Part shown: piece by piece, positions 7,552 to 16,684 of the stretch
Numbering within the stretch: the stretch's first letter is position 1
Layout: each line of letters begins with the position of its first letter
Assembly: GCF_024614185.1 (NCBI RefSeq)
Contig: NZ_JAHTLF010000018.1
Location: 655,821-719,820 of the forward strand
Direction of reading: 5' to 3'
DNA length: 64,000 nt
Source of the DNA: Nocardioides carbamazepini
GTDB taxonomy: Bacteria; Actinomycetota; Actinomycetes; Propionibacteriales; Nocardioidaceae
Made by a program: the position numbers and the translations under genes
Notes under the pieces: model-generated
The model's database searches: none
What the model was told of the DNA's origin: nothing
What the model saw: the letters and a program-made list of their open reading frames with translations, nothing else

Positions 7552-10340
7552 TGACGCCTCCGGGAGAGCACGAGGTGGTGGGTGCCGGGGGTGAGCTGGG
7601 TGAGGGCGGCCGCGGGAGTTTCGCCGGTCGACCGGCGAATCTCACGCTGGACCGACGAAGTATCAGCAGCCAGGCGTGAGTTTCGTACGTCCAGTACGTC
7701 GAGCTGCCAGTCGTCGGGCGCCGTGAACGCGGCCGTGGCGCCGGCCGGGACCACGACCTCCTGCTCGACCCGGTCGCCGTGGTGCACCCAGCGGCTGCCG
7801 ACCCGGCCGAGCGCGCTGTCGTGCACGGCACCGGCCCAGCCGAGCCGCTCGGAGTAGACCGGGCGCACGTCGATCCGGCCCGCGCGGAGCGCGCCGCCGA
7901 CGCCGATGCCGGCGATCTCCTCGAAGAGGGAGGCACCGACCGCGCCCAGGGCGCAGTGGTTGAAGGAGTTCATCTGCGCGGTCGAGAGGGTGGCGTCGGG
8001 ACGCAGCCCGTCCCACTTCTCCCACACGGTGGTCGCGCCGCGCGCTGCCATGTAGAGCCAGCCGGGCATCTCCTCGCGCAGCAGCACGTCGTACGCGAGG
8101 TCGGCGTGACCGTGCCGCATCAGGGCGGGCATGACGTGCTGGACGCCGTGGATGCCGGTGGTGACGTAGCCGCGGCTGCGGACCATCGCGGCGAGCCGCT
8201 CGGCGGCCACCGTGGCGTCGTCGTCCTCGAAGATGCCGAAGCCGATGGCCTGGGCGTAGACGGTCTGGGTCGCGTCGGCGATCTCCAGGCCGTCGCCCAC
8301 GAAGGCCTTGCGGTACGCCGCGCGCACCTCCTCGGCGCGCTCGTCGAGACGGCGTGCCTCGGTGTCGCGGCCGGTCCAGCGCGCGAGGTCGGCGAGCTGG
8401 CGCAGCGAACGGTAGGTGTGTGCGGTGCCGACCACGGGGCGGGGTGCGGTCGAGCGGGCGCCGGTCCAGGCGTAGCCCGGGTGCAGCGGCTCGCCGTCCT
8501 TCTCGGGCAGCGAGAGCCAGTCGGCGAAGTCGGCGCCGACGGCGTTGACCCGCAGGCCGTCGGGGTTCTCCCGGTCGACGTGGGCGCAGAAGCGCTCCAG
8601 CGCGGGGAAGATCCGGTCGACGGTGGTCAGGTCGCCGTAGGTGTCGGCGAGGACGTGCGCCATCCGCACGAAGCCGTCGGCCCAGCCCGGCGCGCCCGGA
8701 CGGAGGGTGCCCGGGGGCACCGGCGGGACGTAGGACCAGATCTCGCCGTCGGGGCCCTGGGTGTCGGCGATGTCCTGGACGAACTTGCCCAGGAATGCGG
8801 CCACGTCGAGGAAGTAGCGCGCGGTCGGGGAGATCACGCCGGCGTCGCCGAGCCAGCCGAGGCGCTCGTCGCGCTGGGGGCAGTCGGTCGGGACCTCGAT
8901 GAAGTTGTCGCGCACGGTCCACTCGACCGCGGAGGCGAAGGAGTCGAGCAGCTCGTTGCCGCTCTCGAACCGGCCGACCTTCTCGGGCAGCGCGGTGAGC
9001 GCGACCGCCTCGACCTCGACGTCGGCGGGCAGCTCGTAGTTGCCGTAGGGGTTGTCGCTGGGCAGGCCCCAGACCTCGGCGTAGCGGAAGCCGTGGACGG
9101 TGAACCGGGTCTCCAGTGTCTGTCGGTCCTCGCCGTCACCGGCGAAGCGGTCCTCCTGGAACGCCCCACGCAGGTTGTCGCGGTAGACGAGGTCCTCGGG
9201 CGTGAGCATCTCGCCGTGCCGGACGACGACCTCCGTGCGCGGCAGCAACCGTGAGGTGATCCGGGTCCAGCCGACCAGGTTCTGGCCGAAGTCGAAGACG
9301 ACGGGGCCGCGCCCGTGCTCGCGCACCATCGCGCCGGTGCGGACCTCGAGGACGCTGACCGTGTCGTGCGGCTGGGGGGTGATCTCGGGGAGCGGGTCGG
9401 GCGCGACGGTCTCGGCGGACGTCCAGCCGCTGTCGTCGTACCCGGGCTCGGTCCAGCCGCGCGGCTCGCGGCGCAGGTCGAGGATCTCACCGCGCAGCAT
9501 GTCGGTGGCGCGGACGGCGCCGGTGCCGGCGCGCCACTCCTCCGACGTGCCGAGCAGCAGGGTCCGCTCGCCGGTGGCGCTGGTGGCCTCGAGCTGCAGG
9601 CGCAGCGCGGGGCGCTCGCCGTAGAGGCCGGGGTAGCGGAGCAGGCCGAGACGACCGGCGTACCAGCCCTTGGCGAGCGCGACCGCGATGACGTTGCTGC
9701 CCGCGCGCAGGTGCGCCTCGACGGCGAAGGTCTGGTGGTGCACGCGGACGCCGTACTCGGTCCAGCCGGGGCGGAGCAGGTCGTCGGCGGTGACCTCGGT
9801 GCCGTTGACCCAGATCCGGTAGATGCCGAGCGCGGTGACGTAGAGCCGCGCGGTCTCGGGGACCTCGGCGAGCTCGACCTCGCGGCGCAGGTACGGCGCG
9901 GGGTCGTCGGTCTCCCGGGCGAAGGGATGGGCCGGCGCGGCGATCCACGGCGCCTGCCACGCCGCGGTGTCGGCGAGCCCGAACTCCACGGTCGCGGTCT
10001 CGCTGGTCCACGCGCCGTCCGCGCTGCGCACCTGCCACGCCAGACGACGGGCGGTCCCGGCGACGTCGGCCGGGAGGACCGCGACCGGACGGTCGGTCGC
10101 GGTCCTCCAGACCTGCTCACCGCCGAGCGTCGCCTCGACCACGAAGCCGGTGCCGGGCGCCACCGCGGCGCCGGACTCCCAGGTCAGCGTGGTGGCGCGC
10201 ACGGGCAGCCCGAGCGCGTGCCGGCGGAAGCCGGCACGCAGGCGGTGGTCGTCGCGGGCGGGAAGCCCGGCGGCCACGCCGCCGGCCGGGACGGCCAGCG
10301 GGACGAGGGCGGTCGGCTCCTCGACGGGGACCTGCTTCAC
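7548..10340 (-). CDS. Alpha-L-rhamnosidase, glycoside hydrolase family 78
   Basis: A protein of about 930 residues. An N-terminal beta-sandwich region is followed by the rhamnosidase N domain (ALGIYRIWVNG, then LAKGWYAGRLG). A central concanavalin-like region comes next, then the alpha/alpha-barrel with the GH78 hallmark DCPQRDERLGWLGD near residue 485, which carries the general acid. No signal peptide or membrane segment is seen, so it should act in the cytoplasm on imported alpha-L-rhamnosides. I place the start at GTG 10340 (VKQVPVEE), preceded by AGAGGAAG; the region upstream is Arg/Pro-rich and non-homologous in style. It is the first gene of the transporter operon, which explains the importer's likely ligand. 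Confidence 0.92.
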   Translation of the reverse strand: MKQVPVEEPTALVPLAVPAGGVAAGLPARDDHRLRAGFRRHALGLPVRATTLTWESGAAVAPGTGFVVEATLGGEQVWRTATDRPVAVLPADVAGTARRLAWQVRSADGAWTSETATVEFGLADTAAWQAPWIAAPAHPFARETDDPAPYLRREVELAEVPETARLYVTALGIYRIWVNGTEVTADDLLRPGWTEYGVRVHHQTFAVEAHLRAGSNVIAVALAKGWYAGRLGLLRYPGLYGERPALRLQLEATSATGERTLLLGTSEEWRAGTGAVRATDMLRGEILDLRREPRGWTEPGYDDSGWTSAETVAPDPLPEITPQPHDTVSVLEVRTGAMVREHGRGPVVFDFGQNLVGWTRITSRLLPRTEVVVRHGEMLTPEDLVYRDNLRGAFQEDRFAGDGEDRQTLETRFTVHGFRYAEVWGLPSDNPYGNYELPADVEVEAVALTALPEKVGRFESGNELLDSFASAVEWTVRDNFIEVPTDCPQRDERLGWLGDAGVISPTARYFLDVAAFLGKFVQDIADTQGPDGEIWSYVPPVPPGTLRPGAPGWADGFVRMAHVLADTYGDLTTVDRIFPALERFCAHVDRENPDGLRVNAVGADFADWLSLPEKDGEPLHPGYAWTGARSTAPRPVVGTAHTYRSLRQLADLARWTGRDTEARRLDERAEEVRAAYRKAFVGDGLEIADATQTVYAQAIGFGIFEDDDATVAAERLAAMVRSRGYVTTGIHGVQHVMPALMRHGHADLAYDVLLREEMPGWLYMAARGATTVWEKWDGLRPDATLSTAQMNSFNHCALGAVGASLFEEIAGIGVGGALRAGRIDVRPVYSERLGWAGAVHDSALGRVGSRWVHHGDRVEQEVVVPAGATAAFTAPDDWQLDVLDVRNSRLAADTSSVQREIRRSTGETPAAALTQLTPGTHHLVLSRRRQ

Positions 10341-10395
10341 GACACTCTCACTTCCTCTCGGGCGGGCACGCGACGGGCGTGTCGGGGCAGGCCGC

Positions 10396-10421
10396 GGTGC
10401 CCGCCGGGGGGCGGTGGCACC
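10396..10421 (-). other. GC-rich stem-loop in the rhamnosidase leader
   Basis: GGTGCC and GGCACC flank a CGCC/GGCGG core, giving an imperfect hairpin in the presumed 5' leader of the rhamnosidase operon. It could slow transcription or translation, but in DNA this GC-rich such structures occur by chance. I record it only as a visible secondary-structure candidate. Confidence 0.25.
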
Positions 10422-10517
10422 GGGCGTCGGATCCCTCGCGATGTCCACCGTCGTCCGGCAACGGACGTGCTCGGCGGATGGCCCCAGCCTCGTGTATCGT
10501 CCATCACATGTCAAGTA

Positions 10518-10549
10518 TGCGAACCAAAGTTCAAGGATGTGAACAGGTG
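10518..10549. promoter_or_regulatory. Candidate operator between divergent rhamnosidase and 2-hydroxyacid dehydrogenase genes
   Basis: The divergent region holds GAAC-CAAA-GTTC directly followed by GTTCA-AGGATG-TGAAC, so three GAAC/GTTC half-sites lie in succession. The 13-mer TGCGAACCAAAGT (10518-10530) recurs in the inverse orientation at 35071-35083, in the divergent rocD/pruA promoter region. On the minus strand a CATACT hexamer just beyond it could be a -10 for the rhamnosidase operon, with TTCACA 18 bases upstream. Which regulator binds is unknown; no regulator gene is adjacent. Confidence 0.45.
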
Positions 10550-10552
10550 GAG

Positions 10553-11779
10553 ATGCCGCGTACGCCGCGCCGGTTCCCCCGCTGGGGCGACCTGGCCCCG
10601 CTCATCCGGTTCCGCCGTCCCGCCTTCGGACGCCACCACCGGCTCGCCCAGGCGCACACCATCGAGGAGCTGCGCGCGATGGCGCGGCGGCGTACGCCCC
10701 GGGCGGCGTTCGACTACACCGACGGTGCCGCCGACGCGGAGCTCTCGCTCGAGCGCGCCCGCGCCACCTTCCGCGAGCTGACGTTCCACCCCGAGATCCT
10801 TCGCGACGTGAGCACGCTCGACACGTCGGTCGAGATCCTCGGCGCGACCAGCCGGCTGCCCTTCGGCATCGCACCCACGGGCTTCACCCGGCTGATGCAC
10901 ACCGAGGGCGAGATCGCCGGCGCGGTCGCCGCCCAGCGGGCCGGCATCCCCTACACGCTCTCGACGATGGCCACGACCTCGCTGGAGGACGTCGCCGCCG
11001 CCGCTCCCGGCGCCCGGCGCTGGTTCCAGCTCTACATGTGGACCGACCGGGAGCGCTCCATCGGCCTGGTCGACCGGGCCGCGGCCGCCGGCTACGACAC
11101 GCTCGTCGTCACCGTCGACGTCCCGGTCGCCGGCGCGCGGCTGCGCGACGTCCGCAACGGCATGACGATCCCGCCCACCCTCACGCCGCGCACGGTCCTG
11201 GACGCGATCCCGCGGCCGCGCTGGTGGGTCGACCTGCTGACGACGCCGCCGCTGACGTTCGCCTCGCTCAACAGCTGGTCGGGCACGATCGCCGAGCTGC
11301 TCGACGCGATGTTCGACCCGTCGGTCTCGTTCGACGACCTCGCCTGGCTGCGCGAGCGCTGGCCCGGCAAGCTCGTCGTCAAGGGCATCCAGACCGTCGA
11401 GGACGCGCGCCGCGCCGTCGACGCCGGTGCCGACGCCGTGATCCTCTCCAACCACGGCGGCCGCCAGCTCGACCGCGCGCCCGTCCCCCTGACCCTGCTG
11501 CCCGCGACCCGCGCCGCCCTGGGCACCGACGCCGAGATCATCCTCGACACCGGCGTCATGCACGGCCAGGACATCGCCGCCGCGCTCGCGCTCGGCGCCG
11601 ACTTCGTGCTCATCGGCCGGGCCTACCTCTACGGCCTGATGGCCGGCGGGCTGCCGGGCGTCGAGCGCAGCATCTCGATCCTGGAGACCCAGCTGGCGCG
11701 CACCATGCGACTGCTCGGCGCGCGCTCGGTCGCGGAGCTCTCGCCGCGGCACGTGACGCTGCCGCGGAACCTGCAGTGA
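10553..11779 (+). CDS. FMN-dependent L-2-hydroxyacid dehydrogenase/oxidase family protein
   Basis: A 408-residue TIM-barrel flavoenzyme of the lactate dehydrogenase/glycolate oxidase/mandelate dehydrogenase family. The early FDYTDGAADAE segment, the PFGIAPTGF FMN loop, VVKGIQTVEDA with an FMN-binding Lys and SNHGGRQLD with the catalytic His near residue 301 are all present. The end of the barrel carries IGRAYLYGLMAGG. It oxidises an L-2-hydroxy acid to the 2-oxo acid; electron acceptor and substrate are uncertain. The start at ATG 10553 is a compromise. In-frame starts lie upstream (ATG 10508, GTG 10547) and could be used. It is coupled to the CoA ligase by a GTGA overlap. Confidence 0.88.
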   Translation: MPRTPRRFPRWGDLAPLIRFRRPAFGRHHRLAQAHTIEELRAMARRRTPRAAFDYTDGAADAELSLERARATFRELTFHPEILRDVSTLDTSVEILGATSRLPFGIAPTGFTRLMHTEGEIAGAVAAQRAGIPYTLSTMATTSLEDVAAAAPGARRWFQLYMWTDRERSIGLVDRAAAAGYDTLVVTVDVPVAGARLRDVRNGMTIPPTLTPRTVLDAIPRPRWWVDLLTTPPLTFASLNSWSGTIAELLDAMFDPSVSFDDLAWLRERWPGKLVVKGIQTVEDARRAVDAGADAVILSNHGGRQLDRAPVPLTLLPATRAALGTDAEIILDTGVMHGQDIAAALALGADFVLIGRAYLYGLMAGGLPGVERSISILETQLARTMRLLGARSVAELSPRHVTLPRNLQ

Positions 11780-13296
11780 GCGCACCGACCTCGCTGGCCT
11801 CGGCCTGGCGGGCGCGGGTGCTCGCGGCGCCGGACCACGTGGCCCTGAGCCACCGCGGTCGGCGCTGGAGCGCCGCGGAGCTCGACGCCGACGCCGGCGC
11901 CCTCGCCGCCGCCCTGGCGGGGCGGGGCGTGGGCCCGGGAGACCGGGTCGCGCTGCACCTGCAGAACGTGCCGGCGTTCCCGTTGGCGCTACTGGCGCTG
12001 TGGCGGCTCGGGGCGGTCGGCGTGCTCGCCAACCCGATGTACCGCGACCGCGAGCTGCACCACCTGCTCGCCGACTCCGGCGCGGTCGGCGTGATCACGG
12101 CCGCCTCCGACGTCGAGGCACTGCGATCGGCCGCGGCGAGCACCGCCGTGGGTTGGTGGCTCGGTGTGGCCGACGACGACCCCGAGCTGACCGACGTCGT
12201 CGCGGCGCACGCGGGCGCCGTCGTACCGGAGCACCCGGTGGGTCCCGACGACCTGGCGATGCTGACCTACACGTCCGGTACGACGGGCCCGCCCAAGGGC
12301 GCGATGAACACCCACGCCAACGTGCTCGCCACCGTCGAGAGGTTCGGCGCCTGGATCGAGCTGACCCCGGACGACGTCGTGTACGCCGCCGCCCCGCTCT
12401 TCCACATCACCGGCGCCGTCGCCTCGGCCGCCCTCGCCCTGGTCGGCGGCGCGACCCTCGCCCTGTCGGGACGCTTCGACCCGGCCGACGCGGTGACCAC
12501 CATCGAGGCCGAGGGGGCGACGTTCACCATCGCCTCGATCACCGCGTTCCACGCGATCGAGCAGGTGGCGTGGGCCGGCCGCGGCCACCTCGCGTCGCTG
12601 CGCGCCGTCTACACCGGCGGCGCCCCCGTGCCCCAGGCCTCGCTCGACCGCTTCCGCGACCGCTTCGGGATCGCGATCCACAACGTCTACGGCATGACCG
12701 AGTCCACCTCGGCCGTCGTCGCCGTCCCCCTCGGCGTCGCCGCCCCCGTCGACCCGCTCTCCGGCGCCGTCGCGATCGGCCGCGCCCTCCCCGGCGTCGG
12801 CATCGAGGTGGTCACCGACGCGGGCTCGCCGGCAGCGCCCGATGAGCCGGGAGAGCTGGTGCTGAGCGGCAGCCAGGTGGTGCCCGGCTACTGGCGCAAC
12901 CCCGAGGCGACCGCACGGACGATGCCGGAGGGCCGGCTGCACACCGGTGACGTCGTGGTCGCCGACGCCGACGGCTGGATCTATCTGGTCGACCGGCTCA
13001 AGGACCAGATCAACGTCTCCGGCTACAAGGTCTGGCCGCGCGAGGTCGAGGACGTCCTCTACGAGCACCCCGCCGTCCACGAGGCCGCCGTCGTCGGCCG
13101 CCCCGACGACTACCGCGGCGAGGCCGTGGTCGCCCACGTCGTCCTCGCCGCCGGCCGCACCGCCACCCCCCGCGAGCTGATCGCGCACACCCGCACCCGG
13201 CTGGCGGCGTACAAGGCACCGCGCGAGGTGCACCTGGTCGCCGAGCTGCCCAAGACCGCCACGGGGAAGATCCGCCGCGACGACCTGCGCGCCTGA
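11776..13296 (+). CDS. Acyl-CoA synthetase (AMP-forming), class I adenylate-forming enzyme
   Basis: A 506-residue adenylate-forming ligase. The P-loop-like YTSGTTGPPKG is at residues 165-175, followed by YGMTE, HTGDVVVADADGWIY and VWPREVE. The catalytic Lys near 498 lies in PKTATGKIRR. It activates a carboxylic acid to acyl-AMP and then acyl-CoA. The GTG start overlaps the stop of the 2-hydroxyacid dehydrogenase, suggesting the two act on the same compound, for example thioesterification of a 2-oxo or branched acid. It runs toward the acyl-CoA carboxylase cluster, separated by a strong palindrome. The substrate cannot be predicted. Confidence 0.92.
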   Translation: MSAPTSLASAWRARVLAAPDHVALSHRGRRWSAAELDADAGALAAALAGRGVGPGDRVALHLQNVPAFPLALLALWRLGAVGVLANPMYRDRELHHLLADSGAVGVITAASDVEALRSAAASTAVGWWLGVADDDPELTDVVAAHAGAVVPEHPVGPDDLAMLTYTSGTTGPPKGAMNTHANVLATVERFGAWIELTPDDVVYAAAPLFHITGAVASAALALVGGATLALSGRFDPADAVTTIEAEGATFTIASITAFHAIEQVAWAGRGHLASLRAVYTGGAPVPQASLDRFRDRFGIAIHNVYGMTESTSAVVAVPLGVAAPVDPLSGAVAIGRALPGVGIEVVTDAGSPAAPDEPGELVLSGSQVVPGYWRNPEATARTMPEGRLHTGDVVVADADGWIYLVDRLKDQINVSGYKVWPREVEDVLYEHPAVHEAAVVGRPDDYRGEAVVAHVVLAAGRTATPRELIAHTRTRLAAYKAPREVHLVAELPKTATGKIRRDDLRA

Positions 13297-13317
13297 CCCT
13301 GCCATCGCTGGGTGAGC

Positions 13318-13378
13318 GTCGTACCGGACAAAACGGTCGTGAAATCGCCTGGTTCACGACCGATTTGTCCGGTACGAC
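13318..13378. terminator. 61-base near-perfect palindrome between convergent genes
   Basis: Left arm 13318-13343 and right arm 13353-13378 pair over 26 positions with a single mismatch around a nine-base loop (atcgcctgg). The arms start GTCGTACCGGACAAA and end TTTGTCCGGTACGAC. It fills the 88-base gap between the converging CoA ligase and acyl-CoA dehydrogenase genes. A bidirectional terminator fits, although no T-tract follows on either strand. The unusual arm length also allows a repeat-family origin. Confidence 0.7.
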
Positions 13379-13384
13379 GGGGAC

Positions 13385-14554
13385 TCAGTACGACTTCGGC
13401 AGCCCCAACGAGTGCATCGCCACGAAGTTGAGGATCATCTCCCGGCTGACGGGCGCGATCCGACCCAGCCGCGCGGCGACGAGCATGTTGCCGAGGCCGT
13501 ACTCCTGGGTCAGGCCGTTGCCACCGTGGGTGTGGACGGCGACGTCGGTGGCGTTGCAGGCGACCTCGCCGCCGGCGTACTTGGCCATGTTGGCGTACTC
13601 GCCGGCGGTGAAGTCGTCGCCGGCGTCGTAGAGCGCGGCGGCCTTCTGCCAGAGCAGGCGGGCCTGCTCCAGCTCGATCTTCACCTTGGCCAGGGGGTGG
13701 GCGATGCCCTGGTGGGCGCCGATCGGCTGGTCCTTCCAGACCGAGCGCTCCTTGGCGTAGTCGACCGCCTTCTCCAGCGCGTAGCGCGCGATCCCGCAGG
13801 AGAACGCGCCACCCATGATCCGCTCGGGGTTGAGGCCGGCGAAGAGCTGCCAGAGGCCGCCGTCCTCGTCGCCCACCAGCGCGTCCGCGGGGACCCGCAC
13901 GTCGTCGAGGAAGAGGGTGAACTGCTTCTCGGGCGCCTGCCACGACATCGGGATCGGCTGCTTGGTGAACCCCGGAGCGTCCGTCGGTACGACAAAGAGG
14001 GCCGGCTTGAGCTTGCCGGTCTTGGCGTCCTCGGTGCGCGAGACGATGAGCACCGACTGCGCCTCGTCGACGCCGGAGATGAAGGTCTTCTGCCCGGAGA
14101 TCACCCACTGGTCGCCGTCGCGGGTGGCGGTCGTGGTGATCTGGTGGGAGTTGGACCCGGCGTCGGCCTCGGTGATGCCGAAGGCCATCAGGTGCGTGCC
14201 GTCCGCGATCTTCGGGAGCCAGCGCTCCTTCTGCTCCTCGGTGCCGCAACGGGTGATGATCGAGCCGCAGATCGCGGGCGAGACCACCATCATCAGCAGC
14301 GGCGCGCCGGCCGCGGCCGACTCCTCGAGGACCGCGGCCAGGTCGGCCATGCCGCCGCCCCCACCGCCGTACTGCTCGGCGATGTTGACGCCCAGGAAGC
14401 CGTTGCGGCCCATCTCCAGCCACATGTCGGTCATCTTGCCGCCCTCGCGGGCCTGCTTCTCGACGTACTCGCGGCCGTACTTGCCGGCCAGCTTCTTGAC
14501 CGCCTCGCGCAGCGCGACGCGCTCCTCCGGCTCGGTGAACATCGTCTGGGTCAT
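13385..14554 (-). CDS. Acyl-CoA dehydrogenase
   Basis: A 389-residue FAD flavoprotein with the full acyl-CoA dehydrogenase fold. The N-terminal helical part carries YGGGGGGMADLAAV, the mid-domain has AFGITEADAGSNSH (flavin/substrate loop) and WVISGQKTFISG, and the C-terminal end carries THGGNGLTQEYGLGNMLVAARLGRI. It introduces an alpha,beta double bond into an acyl-CoA. It is translationally coupled (ATGA) to the biotin-carboxylase subunit, so a branched acyl-CoA dehydrogenated before carboxylation is likely, as in leucine or citronellol breakdown. The exact chain is unknown. Confidence 0.92.
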   Translation of the reverse strand: MTQTMFTEPEERVALREAVKKLAGKYGREYVEKQAREGGKMTDMWLEMGRNGFLGVNIAEQYGGGGGGMADLAAVLEESAAAGAPLLMMVVSPAICGSIITRCGTEEQKERWLPKIADGTHLMAFGITEADAGSNSHQITTTATRDGDQWVISGQKTFISGVDEAQSVLIVSRTEDAKTGKLKPALFVVPTDAPGFTKQPIPMSWQAPEKQFTLFLDDVRVPADALVGDEDGGLWQLFAGLNPERIMGGAFSCGIARYALEKAVDYAKERSVWKDQPIGAHQGIAHPLAKVKIELEQARLLWQKAAALYDAGDDFTAGEYANMAKYAGGEVACNATDVAVHTHGGNGLTQEYGLGNMLVAARLGRIAPVSREMILNFVAMHSLGLPKSY

Positions 14555-16554
14555 CCTGCGCTCTCCTCCTCCGAGGCGGCCTCGGCCGGCTCCACGACGG
14601 CGAGCACGGCGCCCGCCTCGACCTGCTGACCGGCGCTCGCCGACAGCTCGGTGACGGTGCCCGTGTAGGGCGCCGCGATGGTGTGCTGCATCTTCATGGC
14701 CTCCATCACGAGGATGGGCTGGCCCTCCCGTACGACGTCCCCGAGCGCCGCGCGGACCGCGATCACGCTGCCCGGCATCGGCGCCAGCAGCGAGCCCTCC
14801 GCGACCTGGGAGGAGGGATCGACGAAGCGCGGCTTGCGGCGCAGCGCCACGTGGCCGAGCGCGGACTCGACGTCCACCCGGTCGGGGTCGGCGGGATCGG
14901 TGAACACGGTGAACGTGCGGGCCACGCCGTCGACCTGGATCGTCGCATGGTCGGCGCTCGCATCCGTGACGACCACGCACTCAAGGTCGGCGGAGCGGAA
15001 CGAGCGGCCGCCGTACCAGCGCACGGCGATCTCGTCGTCGCCCGAGACGCCGCGCAGGAAGGTCGTCACCTGCGGCGCCGAGACGACATTGCGCCACCCG
15101 GCGGGGATCCGGCTCTGCACGGGACGAGCGAGCCGCGCGGCCTCGGCCAGGGCGACCGCCGCCGCGAAGGCGGAGATCTCCACCGTGCCCTCGCCACCCG
15201 GAGCGCCCGCGAGCGCCGCCAGGTCGGCCGTGTCGAGCCAGGTCGTGCTCATCGTGGCGCCCGCGAACACCGGGTCGCGGAGCAGGTTGACCAGCAGGTC
15301 GCGGTTGGTGACCAGCCCGTGCAGCTCCGCCCTCGCGAGCGCGCCGGCGAGCTGCCTCAGCGCCTGCTCCCGGGTCGGCGCGTGCACGATCACCTTCGCG
15401 ATCATCGCGTCGTAGAACGTGCCGATCTCGTCGCCGGAGCCGACACCCGAGTCGAGCCGGATCCCGTACGACGACGGCCCGGCGAACGTGGAGACCACCC
15501 CCGGCACCTCGAACCGGGCGATCCGCCCGCTCTGCGGCTGGTAGTCGTGCGCCGGGTCCTCGGCGTACAGCCGCACCTCGACGGCGTGGCCGTTCGGCTC
15601 ACCGACGGCGACGACCGGTGCGTGGCCCTCGGCCACCGCGATCTGCAACGCGACCAGGTCGACGCCGTACACCGCCTCGGTGACCGGGTGCTCGACCTGG
15701 AGGCGGGTGTTCATCTCCAGGAAGTAGAAGCGGTCCGAGCTCGGGGAGTAGAGGAACTCGACCGTGCCCGCGCCGCGATAGTCGATCGCCTCCGCCGCGG
15801 CTCGCGCCGCCTCGTGCAGGGCCTTGCGGGTCGCGTCCGGCAGGCCGGGCGCCGGGGCTTCCTCGATCACCTTCTGGTGCCGGCGCTGGACCGAGCAGTC
15901 CCGCTCCCCCAGCACGACGGTGCCGTCGGGGGTGCCGAGCACCTGGACCTCGATGTGGCGCCCGTCCTCGACGTACGTCTCGACGAAGACGGTGCCGTCG
16001 CCGAAGGCGGATGCCGCCTCGGCCGACGCGATGGCGACCTCGGCCTCGATCTGGGCGACGTCGCGCACGATCCGCATGCCGCGGCCACCACCACCCGCGG
16101 AGGCCTTGACGATGACCGGCAGCTCGAAGGAGGTGACGGCGGCCGGCTCCAGCTGGCCGAGGACCGGCACGCCCGCGGCGTGCATGAGCTCCTTGGAGCG
16201 GACCTTGTCGCCCATCGCGGTGATCGACTCGGGCGCCGGACCGACCCAGGTCAGTCCGGCCTCGATGACCTGCCGGGCGAAGTCGGCGTTCTCGGAGAGG
16301 AAGCCGTAGCCCGGGTGGATCGCGTCGGCGCCTGCCTTCCGCGCGGCCTCGATGACGAGGTCGCCGCGCAGATAGGTCTCGGCCGGCGTGTTCCCCGGCA
16401 GGCGTACGGCGGCGTCCGCGTCGCGCACGAACGGCATCCCCGCGTCGGCGTCCGAGTGCACGGCCACGGTCTCGATGCCGAGGTCACGGCAGGTGCGGAA
16501 GACCCGGCGGGCGATCTCGCCGCGGTTGGCGACCAGGAGTCGGGTGATGGTCAT
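14551..16554 (-). CDS. Acyl-CoA carboxylase alpha subunit (biotin carboxylase + biotin carrier)
   Basis: A 667-residue subunit with an N-terminal biotin carboxylase (LLVANRGEIARR, HPGYGFLSEN, ASAGGGGRGM ATP-grasp loop, MNTRLQVEHPVTE). A linker/BT-like region follows, then a C-terminal carrier domain with VMEAMKMQHTI; the biotinylated Lys is near residue 621. The family carboxylates methylcrotonyl-, geranyl-, propionyl- or acetyl-CoA together with a separate carboxyltransferase, here the next gene upstream. Neighbouring acyl-CoA dehydrogenases and an AtuA-type gene point to a 3-methyl-branched enoyl-CoA rather than propionyl-CoA; that is inference. GAGGGG lies upstream of the ATG. Confidence 0.92.
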   Translation of the reverse strand: MTITRLLVANRGEIARRVFRTCRDLGIETVAVHSDADAGMPFVRDADAAVRLPGNTPAETYLRGDLVIEAARKAGADAIHPGYGFLSENADFARQVIEAGLTWVGPAPESITAMGDKVRSKELMHAAGVPVLGQLEPAAVTSFELPVIVKASAGGGGRGMRIVRDVAQIEAEVAIASAEAASAFGDGTVFVETYVEDGRHIEVQVLGTPDGTVVLGERDCSVQRRHQKVIEEAPAPGLPDATRKALHEAARAAAEAIDYRGAGTVEFLYSPSSDRFYFLEMNTRLQVEHPVTEAVYGVDLVALQIAVAEGHAPVVAVGEPNGHAVEVRLYAEDPAHDYQPQSGRIARFEVPGVVSTFAGPSSYGIRLDSGVGSGDEIGTFYDAMIAKVIVHAPTREQALRQLAGALARAELHGLVTNRDLLVNLLRDPVFAGATMSTTWLDTADLAALAGAPGGEGTVEISAFAAAVALAEAARLARPVQSRIPAGWRNVVSAPQVTTFLRGVSGDDEIAVRWYGGRSFRSADLECVVVTDASADHATIQVDGVARTFTVFTDPADPDRVDVESALGHVALRRKPRFVDPSSQVAEGSLLAPMPGSVIAVRAALGDVVREGQPILVMEAMKMQHTIAAPYTGTVTELSASAGQQVEAGAVLAVVEPAEAASEEESAG

Positions 16555-16595
16555 GAGTTCAGCCCCTCTGCAAACGCGAGCTTGCGAGTGTTTGC

Positions 16596-16632
16596 CCGAC
16601 CAACCGCGAGCGAAGCGAGCCCGGTTGGTCGG
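16596..16632. other. Stem-loop between the two carboxylase subunit genes
   Basis: CCGACCAACCG (16596-16606) pairs perfectly with CGGTTGGTCGG (16622-16632) around a 15-base loop rich in GCGAG. It lies in the 130-base gap between the carboxyltransferase stop and the biotin-carboxylase start, both on the minus strand. It may cause partial termination or set subunit ratio. The GAGCGAAGCGAGC loop resembles dispersed intergenic repeats of actinobacteria. Confidence 0.5.
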
Positions 16633-16684
16633 AGCAGCCAAGGTGTGCGGCGAAGCCGCTCGATGCCTTCATGCGCGCAGCGCC

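Noticed and set aside
13318..13378. Terminal inverted repeats of an insertion sequence
   Set aside because: The two arms are only nine bases apart with no transposase between them or nearby, and no target-site duplication is visible.
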